Of a DNA stretch of 64,000 nucleotides, positions 11,302 through 22,824 are shown in pieces. The notes beneath the pieces were generated by a model. The model was not told the DNA's origin. It saw only the letters and a list, made by a program, of their open reading frames with translations, and did no database searches. A program made the translations under genes and the position numbers. Source of the DNA: Bactrocera neohumeralis (Eukaryota > Arthropoda > Insecta > Diptera > Tephritidae); contig NW_026089623.1 in assembly GCF_024586455.1 (NCBI RefSeq), forward strand, positions 7,412,204 to 7,476,203. Reading direction: 5' to 3'. Every line of letters starts with the position of its first letter. The first letter of the stretch is position 1.

Positions 11302-12225
11302 TTTTTTTTTTTTTTTTTTTTGCGGGTGAGGGGGTGGAAATTGCCTTCCGCATCATCGGTGCTATCGTCACTGCAGCGGTATGTGCCACTTGCAGGTCAT
11401 TAAAAACCCCCCCTCTAAGGAACCGTCGCCCACCCTGGGACCGCGTTTGCATTACTTCAGGGTGGCGTTCCATTTTTCTCATTGAGAGATTTACATCTGC
11501 GCACCTGCGTCCAGGTCCCGCTTTTTGCTGCGAAATTCTTGATGATCTCCCAGTTTGCTTCACTCTCCAACATGACGCTGACTAAATTGGCCGCGTTTAT
11601 TGGGCCAACCAGGTTTTCTACGGCGGTGCGTTCTTGTTGCCAGCGCACACATTCAAAGAATGTGTGTTCCGCGTCGTCTTCTGTCGCGTCGTTATATAGG
11701 CATGACGGCTCTTCGACTTTTCCCATTCTGTGGAGGTACTTTTTGAAGTATGCGTGACCGGACAGTAACTGAGTTGTGTAAAAATCTACTTCTCCGAATT
11801 TACGGCTTGTCCATAAGTCTAGATTTTTTATTAGCCTGGCCGTCTATCTGGCGCGACTTTCATTCTCCCATCTTTGTTGCCATGTTATTGTGCCTTCCTT
11901 ATTTGTTGAATTGCGCTCTTGTTGTTATTGAATGATTTCTTTAGCTCCCACAGCTTTTTCCTTTCATATGCTAAAAGGTCAATTGGGGCATTACCGCTTA
12001 TAACTAATATTGCATCGCCTGATACTGTCCGGTACGCTGATGCAACTCTGAGGGCTGCGGTGCGGTGCACTCTGGCCATTACCTTACGCCGGTTTTCCTT
12101 TTTAAGAGCGTCTGCCCAGATCTCGGCTCCATATAGTAAGACGCTTATTGTCGTCGACATTAGGAGCTTTCTCTTTTCTTGGCTGGGGCCCCCTATGTTG
12201 GCCATTAATCGGCTCAGTTGAGAGG
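11302..12225 (-). mobile_element. 5'-truncated R1-clade-like LINE with 13-bp target duplication
   Basis: Flanked by TGCATCATGGTTT at 11289-11301 and 12226-12238. The left (3') end is a run of T on the plus strand, that is, a poly(A) tail on the minus strand. The body encodes the end of a LINE ORF2. It is 924 bp long, so heavily 5'-truncated, the normal outcome of target-primed reverse transcription. The tail and the clean duplication suggest a fairly recent insertion. Confidence 0.9.
11457..12205 (-). pseudogene. R1-like LINE ORF2 C-terminus
   Basis: The minus strand reads MSTTISVLLYGAEIWADAL and an RVASAYRTVSGDA block (11885-12205). After a frameshifted linker it reads GKVEEPSCLYNDATEDDAEH followed by TFFECVRW (11640-11726). 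This is the thumb region and the CCHC-like C-terminal motif (C-X11-H-X4-C) of R1/LOA-type ORF2. The RT catalytic domain and endonuclease are not present. In-frame stops between the blocks make it inactive. Confidence 0.75.
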
Positions 12226-12238
12226 TGCATCATGGTTT

Positions 12239-12905
12239 GAAACGTATAGTTCTGGTAGTCAATGCACAATGGCAGAGAAAATCGCACATCACAAATAAAG
12301 TAGATGATTTTTGGCATTCACATATGTATACAACAATGGCGTAGTCAATTTGATTAGATTTCTTATTATATATGTAAAGTTTAGGTTAAATTTAAAGATT
12401 TTGCCAAAGTTTTGATGGCAAGAATATAATATATTTCCATAAGTATTTGAATGATGTTTAATGAAACTATTTGATTTCAATTTGATTATTTTTATACGCT
12501 CGCCAAAACAGTTTACTGCAAAAGTAAATTTTGCATTAAAAGTGTTCCATAACTTCAAATTATGCAACGCATCATTTTGCGATGTTGTTTGACGTTGCAT
12601 ACTGACGATGTACTATAAATACTGCGGTTATACTGTATCGATGCTTTGCAGTAGTACGTTTTCGAAGTCAACCATATAATGAAATCCATTACGGCCGTTC
12701 TCATAACCTGACAACTACCATAATTGGACAAATTTCATGAACACAACGTTTTCAATATTATTTTCATACAAACCCAATTTCTATAACTGGACATGGAAAC
12801 GTTTCAATGCAAAAATGACAGTATTTTCTATAAGAGCGAAGATGCAAAATGTTCCCTAAATAGATTTAAGTGCGGAAACCATACACCGACGCCCTGCCAA
12901 AAAGC
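12239..12905. other. No gene recognised
   Basis: AT-rich sequence without a recognisable domain. A 103-codon minus frame at 12289-12600 lacks any motif and I take it as chance. Confidence 0.35.
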
Positions 12906-13745
12906 CACCTCTTCTTCTTTACTAGGTTGATACCGTTTACGCGGTTTTAGCTGAGTTAAAAATAGTGCGTCAGTCGTTTCTCCTTTTCGCTATTTGACGC
13001 CAATTCGAGATACCTAGTGAAGGCAGGTTCTTCTCCACCTGATCTCTCCAACGGTGTATTCCTCCACCTCCACCGACTGGTACTGAATCGAAAACCTCCA
13101 GAGCTAGAGTGTTCCCTTCCATCCTGTAGTCCGGACCAGCCAGCGCAGCCGCTGTCTCTTGATGTCGCCGTATATATCGTACAGCTCATTGTTCCATCGA
13201 GTGCGGTATTCCGCGTTGGCAATGCGTAACGGACCAGAAATCGTCTACAAAACCTCAGAACGACTCATCAGATGATGTCTTGATGACGGCTCATTAGATC
13301 GAGATAGAACTTAATGTTGTTGTTGTAGCGGCAACAGTCCGAAGTAGCACTTGTTGGCAAGAGTGATTCAGCGTTGGATTTCAAGGTTGATATTATTGTT
13401 GATGTTGATATGACTATCAACAGTGTGAGCCAAGTCGCGAATGCGATGACTGTTTGTTTGATAACAGGAGATATTTCGTCTTCTTCTCGTTCACAACCAG
13501 ACCCATATGCTTCGTTTCCTTTTCTAGTTCCTTTTCGTGCTGTCGAATGTGGCTTTCAAATCAGCTCTCGTTATCTATCCCACGCCACTGTTGTTTTGGT
13601 CGACCGCAACATTGCCAGGTAAGTTGTCTGCTTACTCTCCACTGCGACACAATTGTTCTTTCGATCTTTCCGAAAACCAATGGTTTCGTTTGCAGCTATA
13701 CGTAATTGCCAACCAAAAGCTATCTTTCATCTTTTGTTGATGAGT
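12906..13745 (-). pseudogene. RTE-like LINE, internally deleted (copy 2)
   Basis: From the 3' end (TCTTCTTC tail at 12908, the (AAG)n tail of this LINE) the minus strand matches the C-terminal region of the copy at 36900-37140. It then skips to the block around the CAAACAAACAGTC motif (about 13450), to a DFKA-like block, and to the region upstream of the RT near 13640-13700, which matches 35345-35380. At least two internal deletions removed most of the RT. No target duplication found. Confidence 0.75.
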
Positions 13746-14894
13746 CCTCTCAGAGACCAGAAGGGCAAGTCATGTAGATAACCGTTTAGCTGTCGGTTGT
13801 GATTGTTGGCATCAGTTTATGTGTCCGACGAAAGTAAATTTACCGTGCGATTCTGTACTGTGATACATAGCGGGATTCTGTAACCAGTTTCTAGTATCTA
13901 TTTGAGACATTTTGAGGTAAAGTCTCAATTAGTCTCTTAATTTGAGATTTAAAATTAGAGACAATTTTGACTTGACTTAAGACGATTTTGCTATTCTGTA
14001 AGTGACAGTCACAAAATCTATTACATTTCATTGTTCAGAGATGTTTTTACACTTGAATGAAAATAAATATGTCGACAACAACAAATATTAAATTTTCTAT
14101 AACATAGTCAAAAAACATAATAATCAATAAAAATAAAAAACATATGTTGACTTTCTTTCATAATATTTAATATCTATGATGATCTCTATTCCGTATATTC
14201 ACAATGACAGACAAGAGTTCTTTTTAATTTTGTGACCTGCTAAATATCAGGTCTCAAATTTGAAGCAATATTTTGAGACTAACGCTAGAGACTGTTTAGT
14301 GAATAGTAACTAGTCACAAATTGAGATGATGTTGGGAGTTTCTCATTTAACCTCGTCTTCAAGGATGTCGCCAGGATACTTGGTCTTATACTATGTTCAG
14401 ACTGAAAATTTAAAGGGATTAGATTACATTTAACCCCTTCACTAATCAGCCCGTTCTTACTGCCGGTGAAAAGATGAAAAAACAGCTGTTTTTGCCATTC
14501 AAGAATTCACATCGCTTAACATTTATCAAAAGAAAAGATTGTCATATAGTATTTTGAAATAGAAGCCGTATTCTTTTAAACATTTTCCATAAAATGGAAA
14601 TAATGGATGCATTTTTTCGTTTGTTAAGTCGATTTTCAGGTGAAATTGGATTCATTGCTTTAAAAAAAAATTTGATTGCTTACATTTTTTTGCCTTTGTA
14701 GTGTCTATATCAGCTATCATAATGTAATAGATTTCCAATGCTGACAAGCAGATGGCGCAAAATCAGAGTAGCACCGAGAGATTTAGCGTGGATCAGTTCC
14801 AAATCACTTCGATGAAGGGATTTTGAACTGTCATTTTTGTATGGCGAAATCTTGATAAATTTATAGGATTAGTAGGATAAACCAGTATGTTACG
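13746..14894. other. Non-coding; possible old fold-back repeats
   Basis: No gene. Around 13870-14345 there are several GTCTCAA/TTGAGAC words facing each other (for example 13905-13960 and 14250-14330), suggesting a degraded MITE similar in style to 11041-11230, but I could not align clean ends. The rest is featureless. Confidence 0.35.
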
Positions 14895-15480
14895 GGTAAC
14901 AAATGCTTTTGTTAGCGCATAGCGTACCTAAATGTTATGCATAACAAAAACTATTTGTTACCCAAATATCTGTTAGTGTTATTATTTTCGTTAGCAGTTT
15001 GTTACTTTTAATATATAAATATGTTAGAAGGAACAAGCAGTAACAAGCATATCTGTTACCCATTTGTTACTTCTAGCAAATTCAATTCTTTTAAATAAAA
15101 TTCAGTATTTTTTATATTTTTTCGCTTTATTTAATTATAAAATCATATTTTTTAAACTAATAATTTGCGTATTATTATTACATTCGGCAAAAAATGTCGC
15201 TTTGTTATTTAACATTTACTTCAGTATAAAAATTATAATTCCAAAAATTCGCATTTGTATAGAAACTACAACTTAAAACTAATATGCACAACTCATAACA
15301 AATATGTGCAACTTAAAACTAATGCGTACAACTTAGAACTAATGTGTACAACTTACAACTGATATATACGACAAATAATAAGAAAATGTATACAAATTTA
15401 GACTTAAGTTTATGTTTTTTTGTTTAAAACGATTGTGGCTTAAGGCCACGATCCTCCGGAGCTCCCCATTGATTGTGTTT
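14895..15480. repeat. Element A: dispersed repeat with internal 20-bp array
   Basis: This segment recurs in inverted orientation as two halves at 45200-45557 and 60129-60361, separated there by the BEL insertion. It contains GTTACCC/GGGTAAC motifs at one end, an array of about five imperfect 20-bp units (ACTTAAAACTAAT core, about 15268-15368), and a GTGGCTTAAGGCCAC palindrome near 15434. No coding capacity. Probably a non-autonomous DNA element; the mobilising family is unknown. Confidence 0.75.
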
Positions 15481-15889
15481 TTATCCTTGTCGTGATATAA
15501 ATCTAAAATGAGACGTTATAAGTCAAGGCATTAAAATAAATATCAGTAAAAAAAGTTTCAGAACTAAAACTAAAATACCACAAAATAAACTGGGGTCGAA
15601 ATCGTTACATTCATTCATAGATGTGGAACTGTCAAGACTATTGCGAAATTTTCAATAAACTAACAAAAGCTAATTAAATATTAATAATAATATACCGTAG
15701 TCTAATTATATGCACCGATAGTCTCTCATCAGTAAAAGCTTTAAAATCGATATTCACACAATTAGGGTCAAAGAGACTCTCATATGAGGCAAAAATATAA
15801 ACATATTATATACGCCAGCACATGTACATAAATATTATGGGTAATGGAAATGCCGATCAATTAGTAAAAGACGCACACACTCATCCTAC
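15481..15889. other. No gene recognised
   Basis: AT-rich spacer between element A and the LINE fragment; no motif seen. Confidence 0.4.
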
Positions 15890-16234
15890 TTTTTTAATAA
15901 ACCACTGAAAAAGACATTAAAAGGTGCCTCGCAAACTTCATTAAAAACCAACGTGTCTCATATTATGAAAACAAAATTAATGCTCATTATAAAACTATGC
16001 ATGGCACCAAATCGAATTTTAAGTCAAAACACCAGCAACTTGTTTTGATGAGACTTAAACTCGGCCATACAAAACTAACGCATGAATATCTACTTTAAAA
16101 AGAATCACAACCACTTTGCATGAACTGTAATATACCCTGACCATGCAACACCTAATAAACTGCTACAACGACACATCGCAAAATGTTGATTTGAATATAG
16201 TATATAGCAGCACTGGACTACTAAAATATAAGAA
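15890..16234 (+). pseudogene. Jockey/I-type LINE ORF2 C-terminal fragment
   Basis: A plus-strand frame reads LVLMRLKLGHTKLTHEYLL followed by QPLCMNC (16040-16130). This is the RxxxGHTxLTH block and first cysteines of the C-terminal zinc motif of jockey/I LINEs. The LINE at 16247-17371 is inserted just downstream, and the 3' region probably resumes at 17384 (GAAGGCCTAAGCAGCCAG near 17451 looks like a LINE 3' UTR). Stops near 16098 and 16139 make it non-functional. Confidence 0.6.
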
Positions 16235-16246
16235 AACATCTATACT

Positions 16247-17371
16247 TCTTCTTAATTGGCGTAGACACCGCTTACGCGATTATAGCCGAGTTAACAACAG
16301 CGCGCCAGTCGTTTCTTCTTTTCGCTACGTGGCGCCAATTGGATATTCCAAGCGAAGCCAGGTCCGTCGAATACTTTCAGAGCTGGAGTGTTTTCATCCA
16401 TCCGGACAACATGACCTAGCCAGCGTAGCCGCTGTCTTTTAATTCGCTGAACTATGTCAATGTCGTCATATATCTCGTACAGTTCGTCGATCCATCGAAT
16501 GCGATATTCGCCGTGGCCAATGCGCAAAGGACCATAAATCTTTCAGCAGAACTAACGGCGCGGGTGTTGAGGCCGATGATATCAATATAGTCGGCATACG
16601 CCAGCAGCTGTACACTCTTATAGAAGATGGTACCTTCTCTGTTTAGTTCTGCGAACTTCTCGAACTATTTTCTCCAGAAGCAGATTGAAGAAGTCGCACG
16701 ATAGAGAGTCGCCTTGTCTGAAACCTCGTTTGGTATCGAACGGCTTGGAGAGGTCCTTCCCGATCCTGACGGAGCTTTTCGTGTTGCTCAACGTCAGTTT
16801 ACACAGCCGTATTTGTTTTGCGGGGATACCAAATTCAGACATCGCGGCATAAAGGCAGCTCCTCTTCGTGCTGTCGAAGCAGCTTTGAAATCGACGAAGA
16901 GGTGGCGTGTGTCGATTCTCCTTTCACTGGTCTTTTCCAAGATTTGGCGCATGGTGAATATTTGGTCGGTTGTTGATTTTCCAGGTCTGAAGCCACACTG
17001 ATAAGGTCCAATCAGTTTGTTGACGGTGGGCTTTAATCTTTCACACAATACGCTCGATAGAACCTTATATGCGATGTCGAGGAGGCTAATCCCACGGTAG
17101 TTGGCGCAGATTGTGGGGTCTCCTTTTTTATGGATTGGGCATAGCACACTTAAATTCCAATCGTTGGGCATGCTTTCGTCCGACCATATTTTACAAAGAA
17201 GCTGATGCATGCTCCCTATTAGTTCTTCGCCGCCGTGTTTGAATAGCTCAGCCGGCAATCCGTCGGCCCCTGCCGCTTTGTTGTTCTTCAGGCGGGCAAT
17301 TGCTATTCGAACTTCGTCATGGTCGTGTAATGGAACGTCTGCTCCATCGTCATCGATTGGGGAATCGGGTC
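16247..17371 (-). pseudogene. RTE-like LINE, 5'-truncated, 12-bp target duplication (copy 3)
   Basis: Flanked by AACATCTATACT at 16235-16246 and 17372-17383. The minus strand reads ELFKHGGEELIGSMHQLLCK, DWNLSVLCPIHKKGD, NYRGISLLDIAYKVLSSVL, KLIGPYQCGFRPGKSTTDQI and RHLFVDFKAA (16794-17258), then RLCKLTLSNTKSSVRIGK and TKRGFRQGDSLSCDFFN (16618-16842), and near the 3' end GHGEYRIRWIDELYEIYDD (16291-16527). These are RT fingers, palm and thumb. The catalytic YADD region is present in a shifted frame near 16575-16610. The 3' end is a TTCTTCTT tract ((AAG)n tail). Frameshifts separate the blocks. Confidence 0.9.
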
Positions 17372-17383
17372 AACATCTATACT

Positions 17384-18097
17384 ATTAAAATTAATTTAGA
17401 GTTGAAATGTCAATATTAGTAAATTAATGTGTATCTATACAAAATGGGACGAAGGCCTAAGCAGCCAGTTTCTTTTTTTTATATTATGTCTGTACATTTA
17501 TTTACAGGTCATATTAAAATAAATAAGTAAATCATTATATATCAAAATGGATCCAACTTGGTTTTTTTTGAGCTCTAGTGAAAGTGATGGGGGAAAAAAA
17601 TAGTGCAGAAATAGCTAAGAGATCGTAGCAAAAGCGTAAGTGAAAAAATCTTAAGCGTTTTTAAAATTAAAGTTAAAATTAGACTCACTGAGATGCGCAA
17701 CTAAAAGCTAATTGCCTGTGCCTTGGTCGAATTTAAAAATTCCCGAGTAACAAAGAAACGTCCGTTCGCGGGTATAGAGTTTATACAATAGAATTTGTAT
17801 TGGTGTATGTATCACCTTTTCCACACTCACCGTATACTATTTTTTCCCAAAATTGCGATTAAAAAATTCGTTTACACTTCACTTCAAGTGGTTATCAAGT
17901 GGTTTTTGAATTTATTTTCTTATAAAAGTATAAAACACAAATGTATTTGAAATTAACCCAAGAGGTTCGCAAACTTGTAATGTAAATGAGTATATAATAT
18001 AAACTTTAATTTTTAAACGTGATGCTCGCAAAAATATGTAGAAAAAGTAAAACTTTCAATTTTCCCAAAAGGTAAAAAATATTTCAAATTAAAAAAT
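17384..18097. other. Non-coding; LINE 3' remnant and possible BEL LTR sequence
   Basis: The first 150 bp or so may be the 3' UTR of the jockey/I-type LINE interrupted at 16247. The remainder could include the distal part of the BEL 3' LTR, whose outer limit I cannot fix because no second LTR is visible in the window. No genes. Confidence 0.35.
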
Positions 18098-18385
18098 GAT
18101 GTTCGCAGAAAAATGGTAGACGTTCGCCAAAAAAAAATCGTGTCGATGTCGTAGCGCCAGAGTGTCTTTTTTGATCAGTTGTCTGTCCTTTTGTACTTTG
18201 GTTCGGCGAAAGTAGATGATGGTGTGTGATGTCATTGTGTGTGTGTTAGAGCGTGGTGTGTAATGCGAGGAAAATGATGATGAGTGTGGGGAATGTGGCG
18301 TACCAATGTTGCATACCAGGATGTGTGGGATGGTGTTGACGGGCAGAAGTGGGAAGGCTGATACCCATTTAGCCATCCTGGCCCC

Positions 18386-18834
18386 CTAGGCAAATTTTTC
18401 GCCTAGTAGTCGCTGGAGTTGTTGCAGCGTAGCTACCACGTTGCTGAGACTGGTTGGAAGGCTTGTTTGTGGCCTAGTACGCTGCCGCTGTGTTGAGTTG
18501 TGGTGGTGTCGCGGAAGCGAGTCGTCCGTAGTGGTTATTGGCCTTCGCGGTTGCTGTTTTTTTGAACGTCTTTTACCCCCGGGGTTGCGTGGGGCAGAGA
18601 GCCGCTCGGTCTCGGGCTGGTGATGCGGTGCAGCATAGTGTGGTGCGGAAGCATACACATTTGGCACACATAGCCGGACGTACACTCTTGTGTTGTATGA
18701 GTAGGCGACAGGCAACTGAGGCAATGGCCATGGGCCCGGGCAACCTGCTGGCGTTGCTGTGGTGGCATCCCTTTAAATATGCCGCAGCCTGTGAGAACGA
18801 CAACACAGAGGACATCGGATGCGAGGTAGCTCAT
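18386..18834 (-). pseudogene. BEL 3' ORF with Gag-like zinc-knuckle array
   Basis: Lies between the integrase stop and the polypurine tract. The frame from 18834 carries CLSCLSPTHTTQEC, a perfect C-X2-C-X4-H-X4-C knuckle, preceded by CGIFKGMPPQQRQQVARAHGH and followed by CQMCMLPHHTMLH. From the first Cys onward all Cys/His spacings equal those of the Gag nucleocapsid of the other BEL copy (CENF...CLSHTHNLKNC...CFYC...H). After a frameshift near 18540-18580 a basic, P/T/R-rich tail continues and ends LQRLLGEKFA, with its stop TAG lying inside the polypurine-like tract at 18386. The other BEL copy ends in the same way (TTTGCCTAG). Presumed nucleic-acid-binding protein; function unknown. Broken by one frameshift here. 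Confidence 0.65.
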
Positions 18835-18895
18835 TTTGTTGCGACGTCGGAGTTGCTCAGATTGGTTATTTGTTTATTGGTTTATTGTTTACGGT

Positions 18896-20279
18896 TTATA
18901 TATAGGTTTTTTCGGCTGTTAGCAAAAAGCCTAGTTTATCGACTACGCGAATATGATCGTCGGAGCTGTGGTAAAGCTTCTCTATGCGGCCAAGCCGCCA
19001 TTCGGTAGGGGGGAGACAATCGTCATTGATCAAGACACAATCTCCAAGCTGAGACGCTTTTTCTGGTGTTTTCCACCGGTACCTTCTGTGAAAGTCCTTT
19101 AAATAATCTTCTTTCCATCGGCGATTGAAAGTCATGATGGAGAATTTTAATTCGTTCCCATCTGTTTAATAAGGAGAGCGCCTCCACGCCTAGCTCAGGT
19201 GTGGCCAGAATGGGCGCTCCTTTAAGAAAGTGGCCGGGAGTTAGGGCAGTGATGTCGGAGGGATCTTGCGAGAGAGCTGCGAGAGGCCGTGAGTTGAGAA
19301 CGGCTTCGATTCTAGTTAACAAGGTCGTGAATTCTTCATAATTGAATTTATAGTTGCCAGCAAGCTTCTTGAAATGAGTTTTGAAGCTTTTTACTGCTGA
19401 TTCCAATAAACCGCTCCAAATGGTTCCTTGCGGAGCGTATTTTTGGACAATGTCAGGTGAGACTTGTTTCAAGAAATCTACAAACTGTTTTTCTGTAGTT
19501 CGTTGTGCTCCGATAAATGTTTTGCCATTATCGCTCATTATTTTTGATGGAAAGCCACGTCGTCCGACGAAGCGAGCAAATGGCGCTAGAAAAACCTCCG
19601 TCGTCAGATTAGTACACAGCTCAAGGTGTACTGCTTTTGTCGGGAAACAGACAAAGACAGCCACGTAGCCCTTCATTAGGGTGGGAGATCTTAGCATGGA
19701 CGCCTTTATCTGAAAAGGCACAGCAAAATCGACACCTGTGGTGGTGAAGGGCAGAGAGAAATTGCAACGTTCAGGTGGAAGTGCTGCCATAATCTGGGTT
19801 CGCATTTTCTGCTTATGCATAGTGCAGATCTTGCACATGAAAATGCACTTCTTTATTTGGGGCTTAAGTCGGTGTATATACAACTCTTGGCGAACCATAT
19901 GTTGCATGAGGCGATGTTGGGCATTGAGCATTAGTATGTGGATATATGCGATGAATAAGGTGGCAAATGGACACCTCTCAGGTATAATTATAGGGTGGCG
20001 TTCATTATATGCTAGGCTTGAATTAGCAAGCCGACCATTCGCACGAAGCAGACCTTTCGTGTCTAGAAATTGATTTAATACTAAGAGTGAGCTCTTTTTA
20101 TCAATCGGCTTCCGTTCTCCTAATAATGATATAAGGGCGATTTTTGCCTTTTGCAAGTCTTGGTGCGTCAAAGTATCGCATTGGGGATAGGTTGCTCCCT
20201 TAACTTTATGCTTGAGTCGCTCTATGAATCTGAGCAGATAAGCGACCGCTCTGAGCGCTCGGGGAACGATGAGAATCAT
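18896..20279 (-). pseudogene. BEL-2 integrase region of pol
   Basis: The 418-codon frame (19023-20279) holds the H-H-C-C zinc region (HILMLNAQHRLMQH...CIFMCKICTMHK) and a DDE core: GVDFAVPF, MSDNGKTFIG and a late E in GLLESAVKSFKTH, then the C-terminal PGHFLKGAP block. A frameshift near 19100 moves the reading to the 18896-19135 frame, which carries the terminal WRLGRIEKLYHSSDDHIRVV block typical of BEL/Pao integrases. It processes LTR ends and joins them to target DNA in the family. One frameshift in the C-terminus makes it probably inactive. Confidence 0.9.
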
Positions 20280-21316
20280 TCAAGGATGTCAGTATCATTC
20301 AGGGTTGTATGATAAGTGTCGATTTTTCGACTTTTTGGGGAAATTATGTTGCGTATGGGCGATTGTGGCCAAGAATCGGGAGATTCTGTTAACCATTGGG
20401 GGCCATTCCACCAGAGGGTGGAGGTGGCGAGATGCAGAGGTTTGCATCCTCTTGTACCTAGATCAGCAGGATTGTCAGCACTGGCTACGTGTCGCCAAGT
20501 GGCTGATCCTACTAGGTCAAGTATTTGAGACGTTCTGTTGGAAATATATGTTTTCTGCGCATGTGGTGGTTTTTCCAACCAGGCTAGAACTATTTCGGAA
20601 TCGGACCATTGATATAACTTGTATTTTGCCATACTCAAGTGGGTCTGTACCATGGAAACTAGCTTGGCTAATAGCAGAGCTCCACAGAGTTCAAGTCGTG
20701 GTAGACTTATCGTTTTTACAGGTGCGACTTTTGCTTTTGCCGCCAGTAGGTGGCTTGTGGTTGCAATATCGCTTTGTGTGCGCACATAAATAGTGGCACA
20801 ATATGAATTTTCAGAGGCGTCACAGAAACCGTGTATTTCCACTTTGTATTCGGGGGAATAGTTTACCCACCGTGGAATTTGTATCTGCGAAATGTCTTTT
20901 AGGTTATTAGCAAACGGACCATTTTTCTAAGCGAATAGGCTTCACTTGTTCGTCCCAGTCGGTTCCGTCTAGCCGTAATTCTTGGATCAGGATTTTCGCT
21001 TGTATCATAATTGGGAAAGCCATCCTGCGGAGTCGAAAAGTTTCGCCACAGACGTTAAAATTTGTCTTTTTGTTATGGCGGATAATGCGGATATTGACTC
21101 TGTAGTATATGAAAACTGGTCAGATATCGCATTCCATTAGATGCCCAGTGTCTTTGTTGTACTTTCCTTTTCAAATATAAGGAATTTAGTATCCAACAAA
21201 TGGTCCTTAGGAATATTTTTTGAAATATTTGGGTGATTGGCTGTAATCTTTTTTAAAGGAAACCCTGCGGTATTGAGGGCATTTATTACCTGTGATAAGG
21301 TATCGTATGCTAGTGG
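20276..21316 (-). pseudogene. BEL-2 RT C-terminus and RNase H (A17-type) region
   Basis: The frame at 20276-20842 reads HGFCDASENSYCATIYV, ISLPRLELCGALLLAKLV, YQWSDSEIVLAWL and the HVASADNPADLGTRG block, the RNase H-like domain of BEL/Pao polyproteins. Upstream (21137-21346) is LTQVIN-type sequence with GFPLKKITANHP and FEKESTTKTLGI, downstream of the RT active site. It is separated from the earlier RT part by the hAT insertion at 21317. Frame changes between 20842 and 21137 indicate further damage. Confidence 0.85.
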
Positions 21317-22147
21317 CAGAGAACGTTTATAATAGAGAAGGTTCACGGCGCGAAGAACGTAAAAATATTTTTGGCTAATTTTTGCAACATTGTATTTTTG
21401 GTAGAAAACCGAGCAGTGCCGAAAAAATAAGCGAACGATCGCTAATTGTCACCGCTTCCCTTTCCGCTATAACAGCTTTTCCACGAACTTGCGTAAATAT
21501 GTATGAAGATGTATGAACGTGCATACATATCGATGTAAATTTTTGCGAGCCACGGAAAAATATTTTAGAATTGACAAATATAAATCGACAGCAGCTATGT
21601 TGCCACTTTTCTCACTTCTTTCTGCGAAGAAGCATCAGAAAGTTGTTCAATTTATGATTTTTAGCGTTTGCCATCATCGTGAAAAGCCGCTTGTGGGCAA
21701 ACGCATGCTCGGGGAGATGTGAAGGTGGTCGCTTTTATGAATGAAGCGAGTTTGCCTGTTGAAAGTGCGCTTGCGTTCTTGAATGAAATTGTTCTTGTTG
21801 TAAGATTTACTACATTTGGCTGCCATATTGACTTGTGACGCCGCCGATGCTATTTCAGGCATTTGTTGTTTTTGTAGAACAATATTTGTAATTTTTGCGG
21901 ATGACAGATCTACATGTGAACGCATATATGTATGTATGTTGTGTATGCATTATTTGTGTGGGAATGTCATACGCACATATTTACATGTGTACGCATATAA
22001 GTATGTATGATGCCATTTCAAACGATTGCTGTTTTTGTAAAGCAATGTTTGTAGTTTTTGGGGGGTGACATATTTGCATGTGTACGCATATGTATACAAG
22101 TATGTAGGTTTGTGTATGCGTTATTTGTGTACCAATGTCATACGCAA

Positions 22148-22472
22148 CAGAGAACGGCTTCCGTTGAGCGCAAAAATGTTCATGCACGATCAATACCCGA
22201 ACTATCAGCACATTCGGCTCAAGCGCTCAAAATGGCATTCGTGAATATTTTCGCAACTGAGCTAAATTCAGCTCAATTGCGGTAAATTCGTTTGCTTGCT
22301 GAGTTTATTCACGCTCGTGTTGAAACAGCTCTACTCAAGAGTTCGCTCATTCGGCTCAACAATGATCGTGTTGAATGAAAACAAAAACACAAAAGAGCAA
22401 ACTCAACGCCTATGAGCAAACTCAACGCATATGAATAAACTCACTGTGCTTGAATAAAAGCGCCGTCTCCTT
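22148..22472. mobile_element. Possible nested MITE in the hAT element
   Basis: Starts CAGAGAACGGCTT and ends with an imperfect inverted partner (GGAGACGGCGCTT when reversed), with several GAGCAAACTCAACGC-type words inside. It falls where the hAT transposase similarity stops. No matching target duplication was found, so the call is tentative. Confidence 0.35.
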
Positions 22473-22479
22473 AAGCGAT

Positions 22480-22706
22480 TTGCAGCACTTACATACATAT
22501 GTCTGTTTAAATTTGAAGAATTTTTTGGCAAATATTTTAAAATATTGTTACAGGATTGGCAGTATATATGTAAATCCATTCCAAATAGTGCCATCCTCTT
22601 TAATAATTTCAGATAATATATTCCAAACATGGCTCCTTCCCTTATGTCGGGCTGACAATGTGTAGGCGTTTGTACGTATTTTTTCTAAAATATCTTCTTG
22701 CTCCAT
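22480..22706 (-). pseudogene. hAT transposase N-terminus (BED zinc finger)
   Basis: From ATG at 22704-22706 the minus strand reads MEQEDILEKIRTNAYTLSAR and then RSHVWNILSEIIKEDG. After a one-base frame change near 22580 it reads CQSCNNILKYLPKNSSNLNR and HM. The pattern W-(x)n-C-X2-C-(x)n-N-L-x-R-H is a BED finger, the N-terminal DNA-binding domain of many hAT transposases. The catalytic RNase H-like domain is missing. The protein would have bound the CAGAGAAC ends; this copy is dead. Confidence 0.65.
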
Positions 22707-22824
22707 ATCGACGGGATGACAAATACATACTAAAATATAAGTTGTGTACCAAATTCTTAGTGCAATGCATGTGACACATAAGCTGATCGCGAACAAAGCA
22801 TACAAAAACTATATACATACATAC

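Noticed and set aside
12956..13229. Overlapping open frames on both strands
   Set aside because: Only the minus strand matches the RTE-like LINE C-terminus; the plus frame is a shadow.
14895..15480. Telomeric or centromeric satellite interpretation of the GGGTAAC/GTTACCC motifs
   Set aside because: The segment is a dispersed repeat with a second, insertion-split copy at 45200/60361; there is no long array.
16143..17001. Plus-strand frames of 95-99 codons
   Set aside because: Complement of the minus-strand LINE reverse transcriptase, which carries the motifs.
18538..20793. Several plus-strand frames up to 174 codons
   Set aside because: They are antisense to BEL integrase, RNase H and the 3' ORF and have no motifs of their own.
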